Shown here in pieces: positions 1-9,800 of a stretch of DNA of 64,000 bases. The stretch comes from Streptomyces candidus (GTDB lineage Bacteria; Actinomycetota; Actinomycetes; Streptomycetales; Streptomycetaceae): positions 1 to 64,000 of the forward strand of contig NZ_JACHEM010000017.1 of the NCBI RefSeq assembly GCF_014207445.1. The letters run 5' to 3'. Made by a program: the position numbers and the translations under genes. The notes below the pieces were generated by a model that did no database searches, was not told the DNA's origin, and worked only from the letters and a program-made list of their open reading frames with translations. Within the stretch, counting starts at the first letter, position 1. Each line of letters begins with the position of its first letter.

Positions 1-75
1 CGTTGTTGCCCGCTGAGCGGGCCAGGTCCGCCGCGTACCGCACCGATCACCGCACGACTACGGCTAGGAGCTTCA

Positions 76-1926
76 GTGGGGGAACAGGTTCCCTTCGTCC
101 AGGACGACGCCTTCCGGCGCATTCTGCCGACCTGGACCGCGGCGGCCGCCCGTCAGGACCGGCCGGTCCGCGTGTTCGTCGCCGGACCGCCCGGCAGCGG
201 GAAGACCGCGGTCGCGGACCTGGTGCAGGAGGCCTTGGACCGGCGAGGTGGGGCGGTCCGTATCAGCAGCGATCTCTACAAGAGCCTGCACCCGCAGTAC
301 GCCGGTTTTCTCGCCGACGACGTTCGCACCGCCGGGGTGCGGGTCCGGGCCGACATACGCCGGTGGCAGGAGCAGCTCGCCGCCCAGGCGCGCGCCCGGG
401 GGTATGACGTGGTGATCGAGACGGCCCTGGCGGAGGTGGAGGAGCTCCGGGCGGCCGCGGCCGCCGCCCGTCAGGACGGCGCGCGCCTTGAGCTGGTCGC
501 GGTGGCGGCTCCGCTGGCGCTGAGTCAGGCGGGCATCCTGGACCGGTTCCTGGACGGCGCGATGGAGGGGTCGGGTGGGCGGTATGTGTCCTGGGACAAC
601 CACGACACCTGTGCGCAGCGGCTGCTGGAGAACCTGGCGGTGGTCGAGGAGGAGCAGCTGGTCGGGCGGGTGACGGTGGTACGGCGTGACGGTGCGGTGC
701 TGTACGACAACTCCCTCACCGGCGGCACCTGGCGGCGCCGGCCGGGTGCGGCGCGGGCGGTGGTTGCTGAGCGGGAGCGGCCCTGGACGGCCCGCGAGAC
801 GGGCCAGTTCCTTTCGGGTCTCGCCCGTACGGAGCGGCGTGTGCACACGGCGGGGATCCCGGAGGACAGCCGTCTGGCGGTGCAGCGCGACGTCGCCAGG
901 GCGGCGGCGCTGGCCGAACCCCTGCGCCGGATCGCGCAGCCGACCCGGCGTGCGCCCGGGGTTGACTACCACCGGCTGTCCCCCGCCGAACACGACTGGA
1001 CTTTCACGGAGCTGATCGTGCCGGGCTATCTGGATGACGTCCTCACTCAGGAGCGGCCGCGGGTGGTGTACGTGATGGGACAGCCCGGGGCAGGCAAGAC
1101 GCGGGCCGCCCGTGGGGTGCTGCGGGAACTGCGGGAACAGGGTCGGCGTCCGGTGCGCGTCGTGGGCGAACGGTTCAAGACGCGGCACCCGGACTACCTG
1201 GAATTACTCCAGGGCGAGCCGCGGACCGCCGGGGCCCGGATCCGCCCCGACTACACGGCCTGGCAGGAGCGCGCCGAAGCGTGGGTGCGGGAACGGTCCG
1301 GCGACATGGTCATCGAGATCGCGCCAGGCAGTGCCGGGCGGTTCCTCGAGGGGGCCGCGCGGTGCCGCCGGGCGGGGTACCGGGTGGAGTTGGTGGTGCT
1401 TGCGGTGCGGGCGGCCGACAGCCGTCAGGGCACTGCCGCCCGGTACGCGGAGGTCAGCCGCGGCGGCATGCCCGCCCGTTTCACCAGCACGGCCGGGCAC
1501 GACCGCTGCTTCGCGGCTGTCACTGACGCCCTCGCGGCCGCCGAACACGACGGCGCGGGTCCGCTGGTGGACCTCGTGCAGGTCGTACGGCGCGATGGCA
1601 GCGTGGTGCACCACAACACCCGGGCCCCGGACGGACGGTGGGACCGCCCTGCGGACGGGGTACGGATGCTGGTCCAGGAGCGGCTGCGCCCGTACACCCA
1701 GGACGAGGCGAAGGTCTTCCTCGACCTTCACGGTGAGCTGTGGAGCCTGCTTCCCCGGTACCGGGGCGAGTTGGAGGAAACCCTCCAACTCGCCCGCCTG
1801 CTGCTGCCCGGGGCCCGTCGCCTGCACGCCGTGGGCACACCGCTGGCCGCCGTGCCCGAGGCAGAGCATGCGGTGCCGCTCGCGGTGGGCTACTGCCCGG
1901 TGAGCTCTTCCAAGAGAGCGGCGTAG
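76..1926 (+). CDS. Zeta-toxin-like kinase with two tandem kinase domains
   Basis: 616 residues from a GTG. Two P-loop kinase domains lie in tandem: GPPGSGKT at residues 37-44 and GQPGAGKT at about 335-342. Each is followed by a zeta-like segment (SDLYKSLHPQY after the first, ERFKTRHPDY after the second). Zeta toxins phosphorylate UDP-N-acetylglucosamine or related substrates and are normally single-domain, so an internal duplication or fusion is inferred. The GTG was chosen because GGAG lies just upstream and the reading frame covers the first P-loop. No epsilon-type antitoxin is recognisable; the 3' end overlaps a small convergent gene. It could equally be a housekeeping-type nucleoside kinase rather than a toxin. 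Confidence 0.85.
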   Translation: MGEQVPFVQDDAFRRILPTWTAAAARQDRPVRVFVAGPPGSGKTAVADLVQEALDRRGGAVRISSDLYKSLHPQYAGFLADDVRTAGVRVRADIRRWQEQLAAQARARGYDVVIETALAEVEELRAAAAAARQDGARLELVAVAAPLALSQAGILDRFLDGAMEGSGGRYVSWDNHDTCAQRLLENLAVVEEEQLVGRVTVVRRDGAVLYDNSLTGGTWRRRPGAARAVVAERERPWTARETGQFLSGLARTERRVHTAGIPEDSRLAVQRDVARAAALAEPLRRIAQPTRRAPGVDYHRLSPAEHDWTFTELIVPGYLDDVLTQERPRVVYVMGQPGAGKTRAARGVLRELREQGRRPVRVVGERFKTRHPDYLELLQGEPRTAGARIRPDYTAWQERAEAWVRERSGDMVIEIAPGSAGRFLEGAARCRRAGYRVELVVLAVRAADSRQGTAARYAEVSRGGMPARFTSTAGHDRCFAAVTDALAAAEHDGAGPLVDLVQVVRRDGSVVHHNTRAPDGRWDRPADGVRMLVQERLRPYTQDEAKVFLDLHGELWSLLPRYRGELEETLQLARLLLPGARRLHAVGTPLAAVPEAEHAVPLAVGYCPVSSSKRAA

Positions 1927-2210
1927 CGGGCGGCAATGCGGCTGATCTGGGCGGCGTCGGCGCCCTCGGGAGCGTCTTCAAGGGCCGTTTCGTCCTTGGC
2001 TGCCTCCCGCTCACCAGCGGCCAGAGCGGCGAGACGTTCCTGATCGGGTTCCGGCGCCCGGCGCTCTGCCTGGATCTGCCGCCGGTACCAGGCGATGACC
2101 TGGCCCACGAGCTCAAGGGCGGCCTCGTGACTGACCGGCCGCGGCTCCGGGGAACCGGATGCGGGCGCGGGGTCGTGGGGGGTCGGGTCGTTCATGGGGT
2201 CCGCCTTCAC
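1890..2210 (-). CDS. Small charged hypothetical protein convergent with the zeta-like gene
   Basis: 106 residues, rich in Glu, Ala and Arg, with a Pro-rich acidic N-terminus and a helical remainder around VGQVIAWYRRQIQ. There is no membrane segment and I do not recognise the family. Its 3' end overlaps the zeta-like gene by 37 bp tail to tail. An alternative start lies five codons in. A role as partner or neutraliser of the zeta-like protein is possible from position alone. Confidence 0.55.
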   Translation of the reverse strand: MKADPMNDPTPHDPAPASGSPEPRPVSHEAALELVGQVIAWYRRQIQAERRAPEPDQERLAALAAGEREAAKDETALEDAPEGADAAQISRIAARYAALLEELTGQ

Positions 2211-2373
2211 ATCGGGAATGAAAGATCATTTTGGGTGGCCGGGGCCAAGCCCACCAAGGCAACGCTGGCCAGGCCCGGTCCTCTACGCACCTGGCGGGTG
2301 CGTGCCGTTACGCCTCCTCTGCCCAACCGGGCCCCCGTGCACATAGGTTGGTGGCCGGTGATCACGCGCGGGG

Positions 2374-5064
2374 GTGGGTATGGCGGGGCGGGACTTACGG
2401 GCACTGTTCGGGTCGAACGACCGAGGCGTCACGGCCGGGGAGGCGTTCACGAACCGGGAGGGCCAGTGGCAGCTGGTCGCGGCCGCGCTCACCGAGCACC
2501 TGCAGCAGCTGGCTCAGCCCGGCTTCCGCATCGACGACTTCGAAGCACCCCGCCGTAATCTCCTGGCCTTCCACGGCGTCGGCGGCATCGGCAAGACGGT
2601 GCTCTCCCGCAAGCTGGAGAGCACCCTGAAGGACACGACGGACCGCCCGGCGCAGTGGGGCGCGCCCGTCTGGCCCGCGGGATGGCGGATCTGGCCGGTG
2701 CGGATCGACCTCGCCCGCTCCGCCGGCACCGACTTCGAGCACGTCATCCTCACGATCCGTCTCGCGCTCGCCGAACTCGGGCACCCGCTGCCCGCCTTCG
2801 ACATCGCCCTGCGCCGCTACTGGGAGCGTCAGCACCCCGGGGAGCCGCTGGAGGAATACCTGCAGCGCAGCACCCTTACCACCAGGTTCGGGAAGAACCT
2901 GCCGCAGCAGATGCAGTCCGCGCTCTCCGACGTCGCCCAGGCGCTGCTGCTGCCCGGCACGGTCGGCACCGTCGTCGGCCAGGTCACCGGATCCCTGGTC
3001 AGTGCGCTGCGCGAACGCCGCCAGTCCGTACAGGCCCTGGCTGGGTGTGCCCGGCTCGCCGACCTCCTGGAGGCGGAAGCCGACCTGGACGCCCTCTCCT
3101 ACTACCCGCACCTGCTGGCCTTCGAGCTCGCCCAGCTCCCCGCCGACAAGCGCGTGCTGCCGGTCATCCTCCTCGACACCTTCGAGGACGTCGGCGACCG
3201 CACCCACCGCGACCTGGAACGCCTGCTCCAGCGACTGGTGTGGCTGATGCCCAACAGCTTCTTCGTGATCACCGGGCGCTCCCGGCTGCAGTGGGCGGAG
3301 CCCGCCCTCGAAGGTCAGCTCGACTTCACCGGTCCCCACGCCTGGCCCGGCCTCGCCGCCCACGACATCCCCCTCCCCCGCCCCGCCACGGGGACCTCCC
3401 GGGGACGGCAGATCCTGGTCGGGGACTTCAGTGCCGAGGACTGCGAGGACTACCTCGCCCGCCGCCTCACCACCCCCAGCGGGCAACCGCTCCTCCCCGC
3501 GGGGCTGCGGGCGGAGATCGCCGCGCGCTCGCACGGGCTGCCGCTGTACCTCGACCTGGCGGTAATGCGGGTACTGGAGATCCGCCGCACCGGCCGCATC
3601 CCGGTCCCGGCCGACTTCGACGGCGGCTTCCCCGCCCTCATCACCCGCACCCTCCAGGACCTCACCCCCGAAGAACGGCACGTCCTGCGAGCCGCATCCC
3701 TCTTCGACGCCTTCGACACCGAACTCGTCGTCACCACCGCCGGCCTCACACACGAGGGCGCTGCCCGCCGGCTCATCGAGCGGCCCTTCGTCCGCGACAA
3801 CCCCTTCGGCCTGTGGCCCTACTACCTGCACGCCCTGATCCGCACCACCCTGCGCACCGCCCCCGACGCCACCGACGACACCTGGACCCCCACCGACTGG
3901 ACACAAGCCGCCGACCGCGCCCTCACCTCGCTGGGCACCCAGTGGCAGGCCCACACCGGACCCGGCGGCCGCCGGCTTCTGGTCGGCGCCCTGCGCCAAG
4001 GCCTCGCCCTGGCCCGGGACTTCCACCTCGACCTCGGCTGGCTCGCCGACGGAGCCTGGGCGTACGTCGGCGACTCCGTATGGGAGCCGCTCGCCCCGCC
4101 CGCCCCGCACAGGCCCGGCCCGGCACGGCTGGAGACGGCCGCCGACGCCCTGGTCGAACTCCTCAGCACCCTCGCCCGGCGGCAACACCAGCACCGCTCG
4201 CACACCGTCGCCCGCCTCACCGCGGTCATCGACAGCCAGCTGCTCCCCGACGACCTGCACCACATGGCCCTGTACTACCGGGCCAAGGCCCACCGCGACC
4301 TCGGGAACAGCCCCGCCTCCCGCACCGGCATGCAGGCCGTCGCCGACGGCCAGGGCCGCCTCGCTCCCGCCGCCCGACGCGGACTCGCCCATCTCGCCCG
4401 CATGGCCGGCGACTTTCCCACCGCCCTCACCACCGCCCGCACCCTGGGCTGGAACGGCCGCCACCACCGCGTCCAAGGCGACATCTGGTGGCCCCACGGC
4501 GACATGGACCGAGCCGCCACCGCGTACGCCGCAGCCCGCGACGAAGCCGAAAACCACGGCGTCACCGGAGAACGCGGCAACAGCCAGGCCCACCGCGCCT
4601 TCGCCCTCGCCTTCACTGACCCATCCGTCGCTGACAACGAACTCGCCCTCGCTGAGCATCTCCTGGCGGGCGTGGACCTGCGCGCCACCACCCTGATCAC
4701 CCACATCGCAGCGCTCGCGCGCGACGCCGGCCGCACCGACGCCGACATCGACCACCGCGCTCAGGTACTGCGCGCCGAAATCACCGCAGCAGGCGTGACG
4801 TACACCGAACTCGCCCTGGACCTCGCCCTCGCCTTCCACTACGCCGTCCGCAACGACCAAGACCAAGTGGCAGCGACGATCGCCCGGCTGCGAGACAACA
4901 CCCGCGGCGACGACTTCGCCTACTACAGCGACATCGCCGCCTTCATGGCCGACCTGCCCCCTGAGGAAGCCTCCCCCACGCGATGGATCGACGGCCCCGA
5001 GCGCGCCCGTACCCGCTGGCACACCCTGGTCAACGCCCGCCGCGCACACTTGAACGAGACGTAA
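2374..5064 (+). CDS. STAND-type NTPase with C-terminal helical repeats
   Basis: 896 residues. A P-loop GVGGIGKT lies at residues 68-75 and a Walker B-like ILLDTFEDV at about 264-272, the layout of NB-ARC/NACHT-like STAND ATPases. The N-terminal segment before the P-loop is too short for an obvious effector enzyme. The C-terminal third is Ala/Arg/Asp-rich alpha-helical sequence of TPR type. STAND proteins act as sensor switches in regulation, cell death or phage defence; which applies here is not visible. The GTG at 2374 is used; an ATG two codons later is equally good. The gene is followed by two hairpins and stands alone on its strand. Confidence 0.8.
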   Translation: MGMAGRDLRALFGSNDRGVTAGEAFTNREGQWQLVAAALTEHLQQLAQPGFRIDDFEAPRRNLLAFHGVGGIGKTVLSRKLESTLKDTTDRPAQWGAPVWPAGWRIWPVRIDLARSAGTDFEHVILTIRLALAELGHPLPAFDIALRRYWERQHPGEPLEEYLQRSTLTTRFGKNLPQQMQSALSDVAQALLLPGTVGTVVGQVTGSLVSALRERRQSVQALAGCARLADLLEAEADLDALSYYPHLLAFELAQLPADKRVLPVILLDTFEDVGDRTHRDLERLLQRLVWLMPNSFFVITGRSRLQWAEPALEGQLDFTGPHAWPGLAAHDIPLPRPATGTSRGRQILVGDFSAEDCEDYLARRLTTPSGQPLLPAGLRAEIAARSHGLPLYLDLAVMRVLEIRRTGRIPVPADFDGGFPALITRTLQDLTPEERHVLRAASLFDAFDTELVVTTAGLTHEGAARRLIERPFVRDNPFGLWPYYLHALIRTTLRTAPDATDDTWTPTDWTQAADRALTSLGTQWQAHTGPGGRRLLVGALRQGLALARDFHLDLGWLADGAWAYVGDSVWEPLAPPAPHRPGPARLETAADALVELLSTLARRQHQHRSHTVARLTAVIDSQLLPDDLHHMALYYRAKAHRDLGNSPASRTGMQAVADGQGRLAPAARRGLAHLARMAGDFPTALTTARTLGWNGRHHRVQGDIWWPHGDMDRAATAYAAARDEAENHGVTGERGNSQAHRAFALAFTDPSVADNELALAEHLLAGVDLRATTLITHIAALARDAGRTDADIDHRAQVLRAEITAAGVTYTELALDLALAFHYAVRNDQDQVAATIARLRDNTRGDDFAYYSDIAAFMADLPPEEASPTRWIDGPERARTRWHTLVNARRAHLNET

Positions 5065-5066
5065 AA

Positions 5067-5128
5067 GCGGATATCGAGCCGGTGACCGTCGACGCCCGGT
5101 CCGGGTTTTGTCCTCCGTCGATATCCGC
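5067..5128. repeat. Inverted repeat after the STAND gene
   Basis: Perfect 11-bp arms (GCGGATATCGA at 5067-5077 and its complement at 5118-5128) separated by 40 bases. It begins 2 bp after the STAND stop codon, so it may act in termination or as a protein-binding site. Confidence 0.5.
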
Positions 5129-5204
5129 CCGGCGCAAGATGCGCTGGGGTACGTGCACCGATTACAGGACGCCTGATTTTCTGCATGCATGCCGACGCAA
5201 TTGC

Positions 5205-5240
5205 GCGTGCCCGCCCCGGCCGGAGCCGGGGCGGGCACGC
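5205..5240. terminator. Strong bidirectional hairpin
   Basis: Perfect 16-bp GC-rich arms (5205-5220 and 5225-5240) around a CGGA loop. It lies between the convergent STAND gene and the last small membrane gene of the Rhs cassette array, and probably terminates both. Confidence 0.75.
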
Positions 5241-5318
5241 GAAACAATTACCGAGTGCTGCGCACCCAGAGAGCGTCAGATTGCAGATAGATCGACTCCA
5301 CTGCCGTAGGAAATCTTT

Positions 5319-5528
5319 CTACAAACCTTCCTCTTTGCGCCTATTTTTCGTTGTGCGCTGCCATATGAAGGCAAGCGGGTATGCGACAAGCCCCACTACC
5401 ACCGCCCACGCCACGAGCCACAACATATCCAGCGTTCCCCATTGCACTGAGGGGATCACAAAGGGACCTGAAGCCAATAGCAGAATGATAGCGATGATGA
5501 GCCTTGTTTGATCATCGCCGTTTCGCAC
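5319..5528 (-). CDS. Small two-helix membrane protein, candidate Rhs immunity (cassette 3)
   Basis: 69 residues from GTG at 5528 (GGAG about 8 bases upstream); a GTG at 5537 would add three residues. Two hydrophobic helices occupy roughly residues 10-27 and 36-56, followed by a basic tail (RRKEEG). It directly follows a decayed Rhs core fragment, as two other two-helix genes follow Rhs tips in this array. Immunity to a lost or decayed Rhs tip toxin is inferred from position only. Codons are less GC-biased than the backbone genes. Confidence 0.5.
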   Translation of the reverse strand: MRNGDDQTRLIIAIILLLASGPFVIPSVQWGTLDMLWLVAWAVVVGLVAYPLAFIWQRTTKNRRKEEGL

Positions 5529-5539
5529 AGCTCGCACTC

Positions 5540-5626
5540 CTCGATCAGATAATTCGCTGTCTCCAGGCCGGCGGGGGCCGATTTGGAGAAGCGTCCGATG
5601 TGGGGGTCGTGGTAACGGGGCCTGAG
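5540..5626 (-). pseudogene. Decayed Rhs core/tip fragment (cassette 3)
   Basis: Read leftward this encodes RYHDPHIGRF and then a segment ending ETANYLI. It aligns with the Rhs core end RYYDPRIGRF...NPYLY found twice upstream in the same array, but no DPVN-type continuation remains. The frame runs into the start of the 69-residue membrane gene. It is a remnant of a third Rhs tip. Confidence 0.5.
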
Positions 5627-5691
5627 GTTTTCAGGTTATCCCTTTCGCTGGGGCGGACGCGTAAAAATTGACTAGGCGGGACCTAGCAGCG

Positions 5692-5730
5692 ACACGGGGC
5701 CGGGCAGAGAGTGTCTGCCTGGCCCCGTGT
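5692..5730. terminator. Hairpin after cassette 2
   Basis: 17-bp arms with one mismatch (5692-5708 and 5714-5730), GC-rich, 42 bp beyond the stop of the leftward 70-residue membrane gene. Confidence 0.7.
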
Positions 5731-5772
5731 CTCATCGCCCGTCGGTGCACCTCTGGCCGTGTCGCCACCGCC

Positions 5773-5985
5773 TCAAATGACGCCGACCGCCATGAGCAAT
5801 CCAGCGATTGCCATGATGGAACCTACGAGGATGAACATGATCCGACTGAAAACCTTCATCGGCTTGCCGCCGGTGATCCCGAATATCTCCTTAGAGCTCG
5901 CTACGCTTCCTCGGGTGAATCGCCCCGAAAAGATGGCAAAGCAAGCGCCAAAGATCGCGAGGAAAATGCCGAGCAAGCGGTCCAT
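5773..5985 (-). CDS. Small two-helix membrane protein, candidate Rhs immunity (cassette 2)
   Basis: 70 residues. Hydrophobic helices lie at about residues 4-20 and 48-69, joined by a basic linker (GGKPMKVFSR). It starts 10 bp after the stop of the orphan Rhs tip and is followed by a strong hairpin, so tip and membrane protein form a unit. It has no evident sequence similarity to the other two small membrane proteins of the array, as expected for immunity proteins matched to different tips. Immunity is inferred from position. Confidence 0.6.
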   Translation of the reverse strand: MDRLLGIFLAIFGACFAIFSGRFTRGSVASSKEIFGITGGKPMKVFSRIMFILVGSIMAIAGLLMAVGVI

Positions 5986-5995
5986 ATGGTGTCCT

Positions 5996-6556
5996 TCAGT
6001 ATCGGTTCATGAGGTCTCTTGATCCTACGTATTCTACTGTGGCTGAGCATTTACCTGTGCTCCAAGCAGTGCCGACTCCACCACCGCCGTCCCACCCCCC
6101 GGCGTCCCTGCTGACGGTGCCCACTACGGGCCCTACACCGCAGCTGCCCTGGGCTGACCAGCCGCTGTCCGTGTCTCCGCTGTCTGCGGTGAAACCACCG
6201 TCGACTCCAGGCGATCCTGCGCCGAAGGACACGGTCGGGTGCAGTTCTTTGCCATCACCCTTCAGGCCAATGCCGATGCAGATTCCGAAACAGGCTTCGA
6301 TGCCGATGTTTCCGGTCGCCAGCCCTGACGGGTCGATTTTGTTGACGGGGTCGCCTTCGGCGTACAGATACGGGTTCTGCTCCTGGCCGGAAGGGTCGGG
6401 GCTGGTGAAGCGACCGATGCGCGGGTCGTAGTACCGCGCCTTGAGGTGGTACAGGCCCGTCGGGTCCTGGTAGCCGCCCGCGAAGCGGTAGGGCTGGGGG
6501 ACCTTTTCGGTGAAGGTGCCGTCGACGCCGCGGGGGCTGTAGCGGTATTCGTTCAC
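5996..6556 (-). CDS. Orphan Rhs tip cassette: end of core plus variable C-terminus
   Basis: 186 residues by the first in-frame GTG. Residues 1-60 repeat the end of the Rhs core of the large upstream gene almost exactly (RYSPRGVDGTFTEK, YYDPRIGRFTSPDPSG, DPVN). From about residue 65 the sequence is unrelated: Gly-, Ser- and Cys-rich with predicted beta character and no recognisable nuclease motif. Upstream the frame is blocked by a stop within a hairpin at 6600-6636, and no promoter or convincing ribosome site is seen. It looks like a silent tip that can replace the active tip by recombination through the 234-bp repeat. Confidence 0.65.
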   Translation of the reverse strand: MNEYRYSPRGVDGTFTEKVPQPYRFAGGYQDPTGLYHLKARYYDPRIGRFTSPDPSGQEQNPYLYAEGDPVNKIDPSGLATGNIGIEACFGICIGIGLKGDGKELHPTVSFGAGSPGVDGGFTADSGDTDSGWSAQGSCGVGPVVGTVSRDAGGWDGGGGVGTAWSTGKCSATVEYVGSRDLMNRY

Positions 6557-6574
6557 CTTGGTGCCGGTCTCGTC
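6341..6574 (-). repeat. Rhs core direct repeat, orphan copy
   Basis: This 234-bp segment is nearly identical to 7130-7363 in the full-length Rhs gene (same orientation, offset 789 bp). Identity is highest toward 6574 and drops toward the tip junction. It is the homology through which tips could be exchanged. Confidence 0.9.
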
Positions 6575-6599
6575 CGCGAGGCGAGGGCGGAACCGAGTA

Positions 6600-6636
6600 G
6601 AAGCCTTCTACTGCGCATCGCGCAGTAGAAGGCTTC
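6600..6636. terminator. Perfect hairpin between cassettes 1 and 2
   Basis: Perfect 17-bp arms (6600-6616 and 6620-6636) with a 3-base loop. It lies 47 bp past the stop of the 56-residue membrane gene and immediately before the orphan Rhs core, so it probably ends transcription of the active cassette and insulates the silent one. Confidence 0.75.
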
Positions 6637-6682
6637 ACCTAGGCCAGGATGCCGGTAGCCCGCCGGAACTCGAACATCATGC

Positions 6683-6853
6683 TCACTCTCTCTTGCCGGA
6701 CCTCATTACCTGAGCCGCGCAAACGAAAGTGACGATGGCAGCAGACACCGCCGTCACATAGGTGATCGAGGACTTTCCACCCGGGCCGATCAAGAGCAAC
6801 AGGCACAGCACGAGGCTGAAACCTCCGAGCACTATCCATCCTGTACGGGACAA
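6683..6853 (-). CDS. Small two-helix membrane protein, candidate immunity for the active Rhs tip
   Basis: 56 residues from a TTG with CGGAG six bases upstream. The protein begins MSRTGWIVLGG and has hydrophobic helices at about residues 6-22 and 29-48, then a basic tail ending SGKRE. It lies 30 bp downstream of the Rhs stop, in the same direction, and is followed by a perfect hairpin. The position matches a toxin-immunity pair; the hydrophobic Gly/Ala-rich Rhs tip makes a membrane immunity protein plausible. No function can be read from the sequence itself. Confidence 0.6.
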   Translation of the reverse strand: MSRTGWIVLGGFSLVLCLLLLIGPGGKSSITYVTAVSAAIVTFVCAAQVMRSGKRE

Positions 6854-6883
6854 GGTAACTCCGTTTTGAGAGAGTCGAACTGA

Positions 6884-9800
6884 CTAGTCGCGCAGTGTGG
6901 TGATGTACGCGACGGCTCCTGAAGCAGCAGAAACAGCGCCACATGCCACGCCAACGGGCACATTGCCCGAGCCGGCTGCTATCGCTGCGCAGCCACCAGT
7001 ACCGGCAGCTACTCCACCAGCTGCCTTTCCAATAATCTTCCGGGTCTTTTCGTCGCCGCACAGTGCAGGCCCAGCAGCCAGGCGAAAGACCTTGTTGTCA
7101 CACGCGTCGGTGCCTTGCGGGTCAACGAGGTTGACAGGGTCGCCCTTGGCATACAGGTACGGGTTCTTCTCCAGACCGGAGGGGTCGGGGCTGGTGAAGC
7201 GTCCGATGCGCGGGTCGTAGTAGCGGGCCTCGAGGTGGTAGAGGCCCGTCGGGTCCTGGTAGCCGCCGGCGAAGCGGTAGGGCTGGGGGACCTTTTCGGT
7301 GAAGGTGCCGTCGACGCCGCGGGGGCTGTAGCGGTATTCGTTCACCTTGGTGCCGGTCTCGTCGGCCATGGCCAGGACGGAGCCCAGTGCGTCGGTGAGG
7401 TAGTAGTACGACTTGCCGCCGGTCGTCATGGAGTTGAGGGTGCCCGAAGCTTCCCGGTTGAATCGCATGTCGCCGGTCGGGTCGGTCTTGCCGGCCAGGC
7501 CCAGGGGGCCGTTGTGCAGGGTGGTGTCACCGTAGTAGAGGCGCTCGGACTGGTCGGTGGAGCCGTAGAGGCCCACGTACTTCTTGCCCGCGACGGTGAC
7601 CGAGGTCTGCTGGGAGTGGTCGGACCAGATGCCGCCGGTGCGGGCGCGTTCGGCGCCGCTGGCACCGTCGGTTTCGTTGCCCGCCTTGTCGTAGCCCCAT
7701 CCTGCGGTGGAGCCGGCGCGGGAGATGAGCTGGGAGGCGTCGTTGTAGGTGAGGGCGATGCCGGAGGGGCAGCCCTTCGTCGAGCCCTGGGAGGTGAGGT
7801 TGCCTGCCGGGTCGTAGCAGTACTGGTAGGACGCGGCGAGGGTGGTGCCCTTCATCTCCTCGGAGTAGGAGAAGCGGCCCGCGCTGTCGTACTCGTAGGT
7901 CTTCTTCAGACCCATCACGCCGTCGGTGGCGGTACGGATCTTCGTCCCGTCCTTGCCCGCACCGTAGGTGTAGGTGTAGGAGGTGTTCGTCAGGGTTCCC
8001 TTGGGTGAGGTCGCCTTGATGGTGGTGGGGCGGCCGGACTTGTCCGGGGTGACCTCCTGGACCGTGCCGCCCGGGTAAGTGGTCTTCGTACGGACGTCGT
8101 TGGCGTTGTAGGCGTACGTCGTCGTCTTGCCCGACGGTTCCTTCAACGCGGTAAGACGGTTGGCCGCGTCGTAAGTGTAGTCGGTGAGGCCGGAGGGGTC
8201 CTTGTAGGTGTCGACGTTTCCGGCCGGGGTGTAGGTCAGCTCGGTCTGGGAGCCGTTCTGGAGGGTGCGGATCGTCTCGCGGGACAGCGGGTCGAAGGCG
8301 TACTTGATCAGACCGGCGTCGTCCGTGCGCTGCGAGAGGTTGCCGTCGCCGTCGTAGACGTAGGTGACCGTCGTGGTGGAGGAGGACACCTCCGTGATGC
8401 GGTCACGGCTGTCGTACTTGTAGACCGCGTTCACGCCCCGGCCGTCGACCATCGTCTCGATGCGGCCGGACCCGTCGTAGGTGTACGTGGTCTTGCCCAG
8501 CGGTGCGGGCGGGGTGACCTCGATCAGGTTGCCCTTGGCGTCGTACTGGAACCTGGTCACCTTGCCGCGGGCGTCGGTCAGCGTGCACCGCTGGCCCTCG
8601 AACCCGCCGCACGTCGGGGTCGCCTTGTTGTACGTGAACTTCTCCGTGCCACCGCCCGTACCGGTCACCGCTACGGATTCGGTGTTGCCGGCTGCGTCGT
8701 AGGTGTAGTTGGTCTTCTCGCCGTCGGGCATTTCCTGGTTGCCGGGCAGGTCCATGCCGGATTTCGTCGTGTACCCCCCGGCGAGCGCGGTGGCGCCGGT
8801 GGGGAGCTTGGACGAGGTGGGGTTGTTGCGGGCGTCCCATCCGTAGACCGTCTCGTTGCCGGGCGTCGTGCCGGTGCCCATGGCGTCGGTGGCGGTCTTG
8901 ACGTTGTGATTCGCGTCGTAGGTCGTGGAGCGCGAGTGGCCCAGGGCGTCGATGGTCTTGGTGACGCCGCCGTCCTTGTTCAGCTCGTAGGTGGTGGTGT
9001 GCTGTTCGGGGTCGGTGACCTTCGTCTTCCCGGCCTCGTACGCGTAGGTGTGGGTCGGGCCCGTGTGGGCGTTGCCGTTGAAGGCGGTGGCCCGCTGCAT
9101 GGAGGTGAGGCGGTTCTGGGCGTCGTAGCCGAAGTTGGTGACCCGGCCGTCCGGGGTGGTGATCCGGGTCAGGCGGCGCGAGGAGTCGTAGCCGAAGGCC
9201 GTGGACTTGCCGGCCGTGTCGGTGGTCCTGGCCAGGTCACCGGCGGCGTTGAGGTCGAAGACGGCGGTGCGGCCGGTGTGGTCCTTGGCCTGCCACTGCG
9301 ACGCGTCCGTCTTCACCAGGTCCACCGAGCGGCCCGAGCGGGTCTCGGTCAGCTTGAAGCCCTTGTGCTCGGGGCCGGAGTCGTGCTGCGTGACGGTGAT
9401 CGTGCCGTTGTTGCGGTCGGTGACCTTGGTGAGGGTGCCGCCCGCGTTGTACGTGTCCTTCGAACCCGACTTGCGGTCGGTCAGCGTGTACGTGCCGTCC
9501 GCGTTCTTCGCCAGGTCCTTGGAGTACCCGGCCGGGGTCGTGTACGTCCCGTCCGCCTTCTTCACGAAACTCAGGGACTCACCCGTGGCGTCGTAGACCA
9601 CGACTTCGGTGTCGGTGATCTGCGCGTACCGTTCCCAGCCCTGCCACCAGCGCTGCGAGACCTTGCCCCACGGCGCGTCCATCGAGTTGTAGGTCCGGGT
9701 CAGCTGCAGGCTCTGGCCGACACCCGGCACGTCGAAGTCCGTACCCGCGAGCATCAGGTTGCCGGTCGAGTGATTCACCCTCGCGACAAGGGAGTCCGTG

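Noticed and set aside
2395-5247. 950-residue leftward frame over the STAND gene
   Set aside because: It is the antisense of a gene with clear P-loop and codon bias; its translation is Gly/Val/Glu-rich low complexity with no motif.
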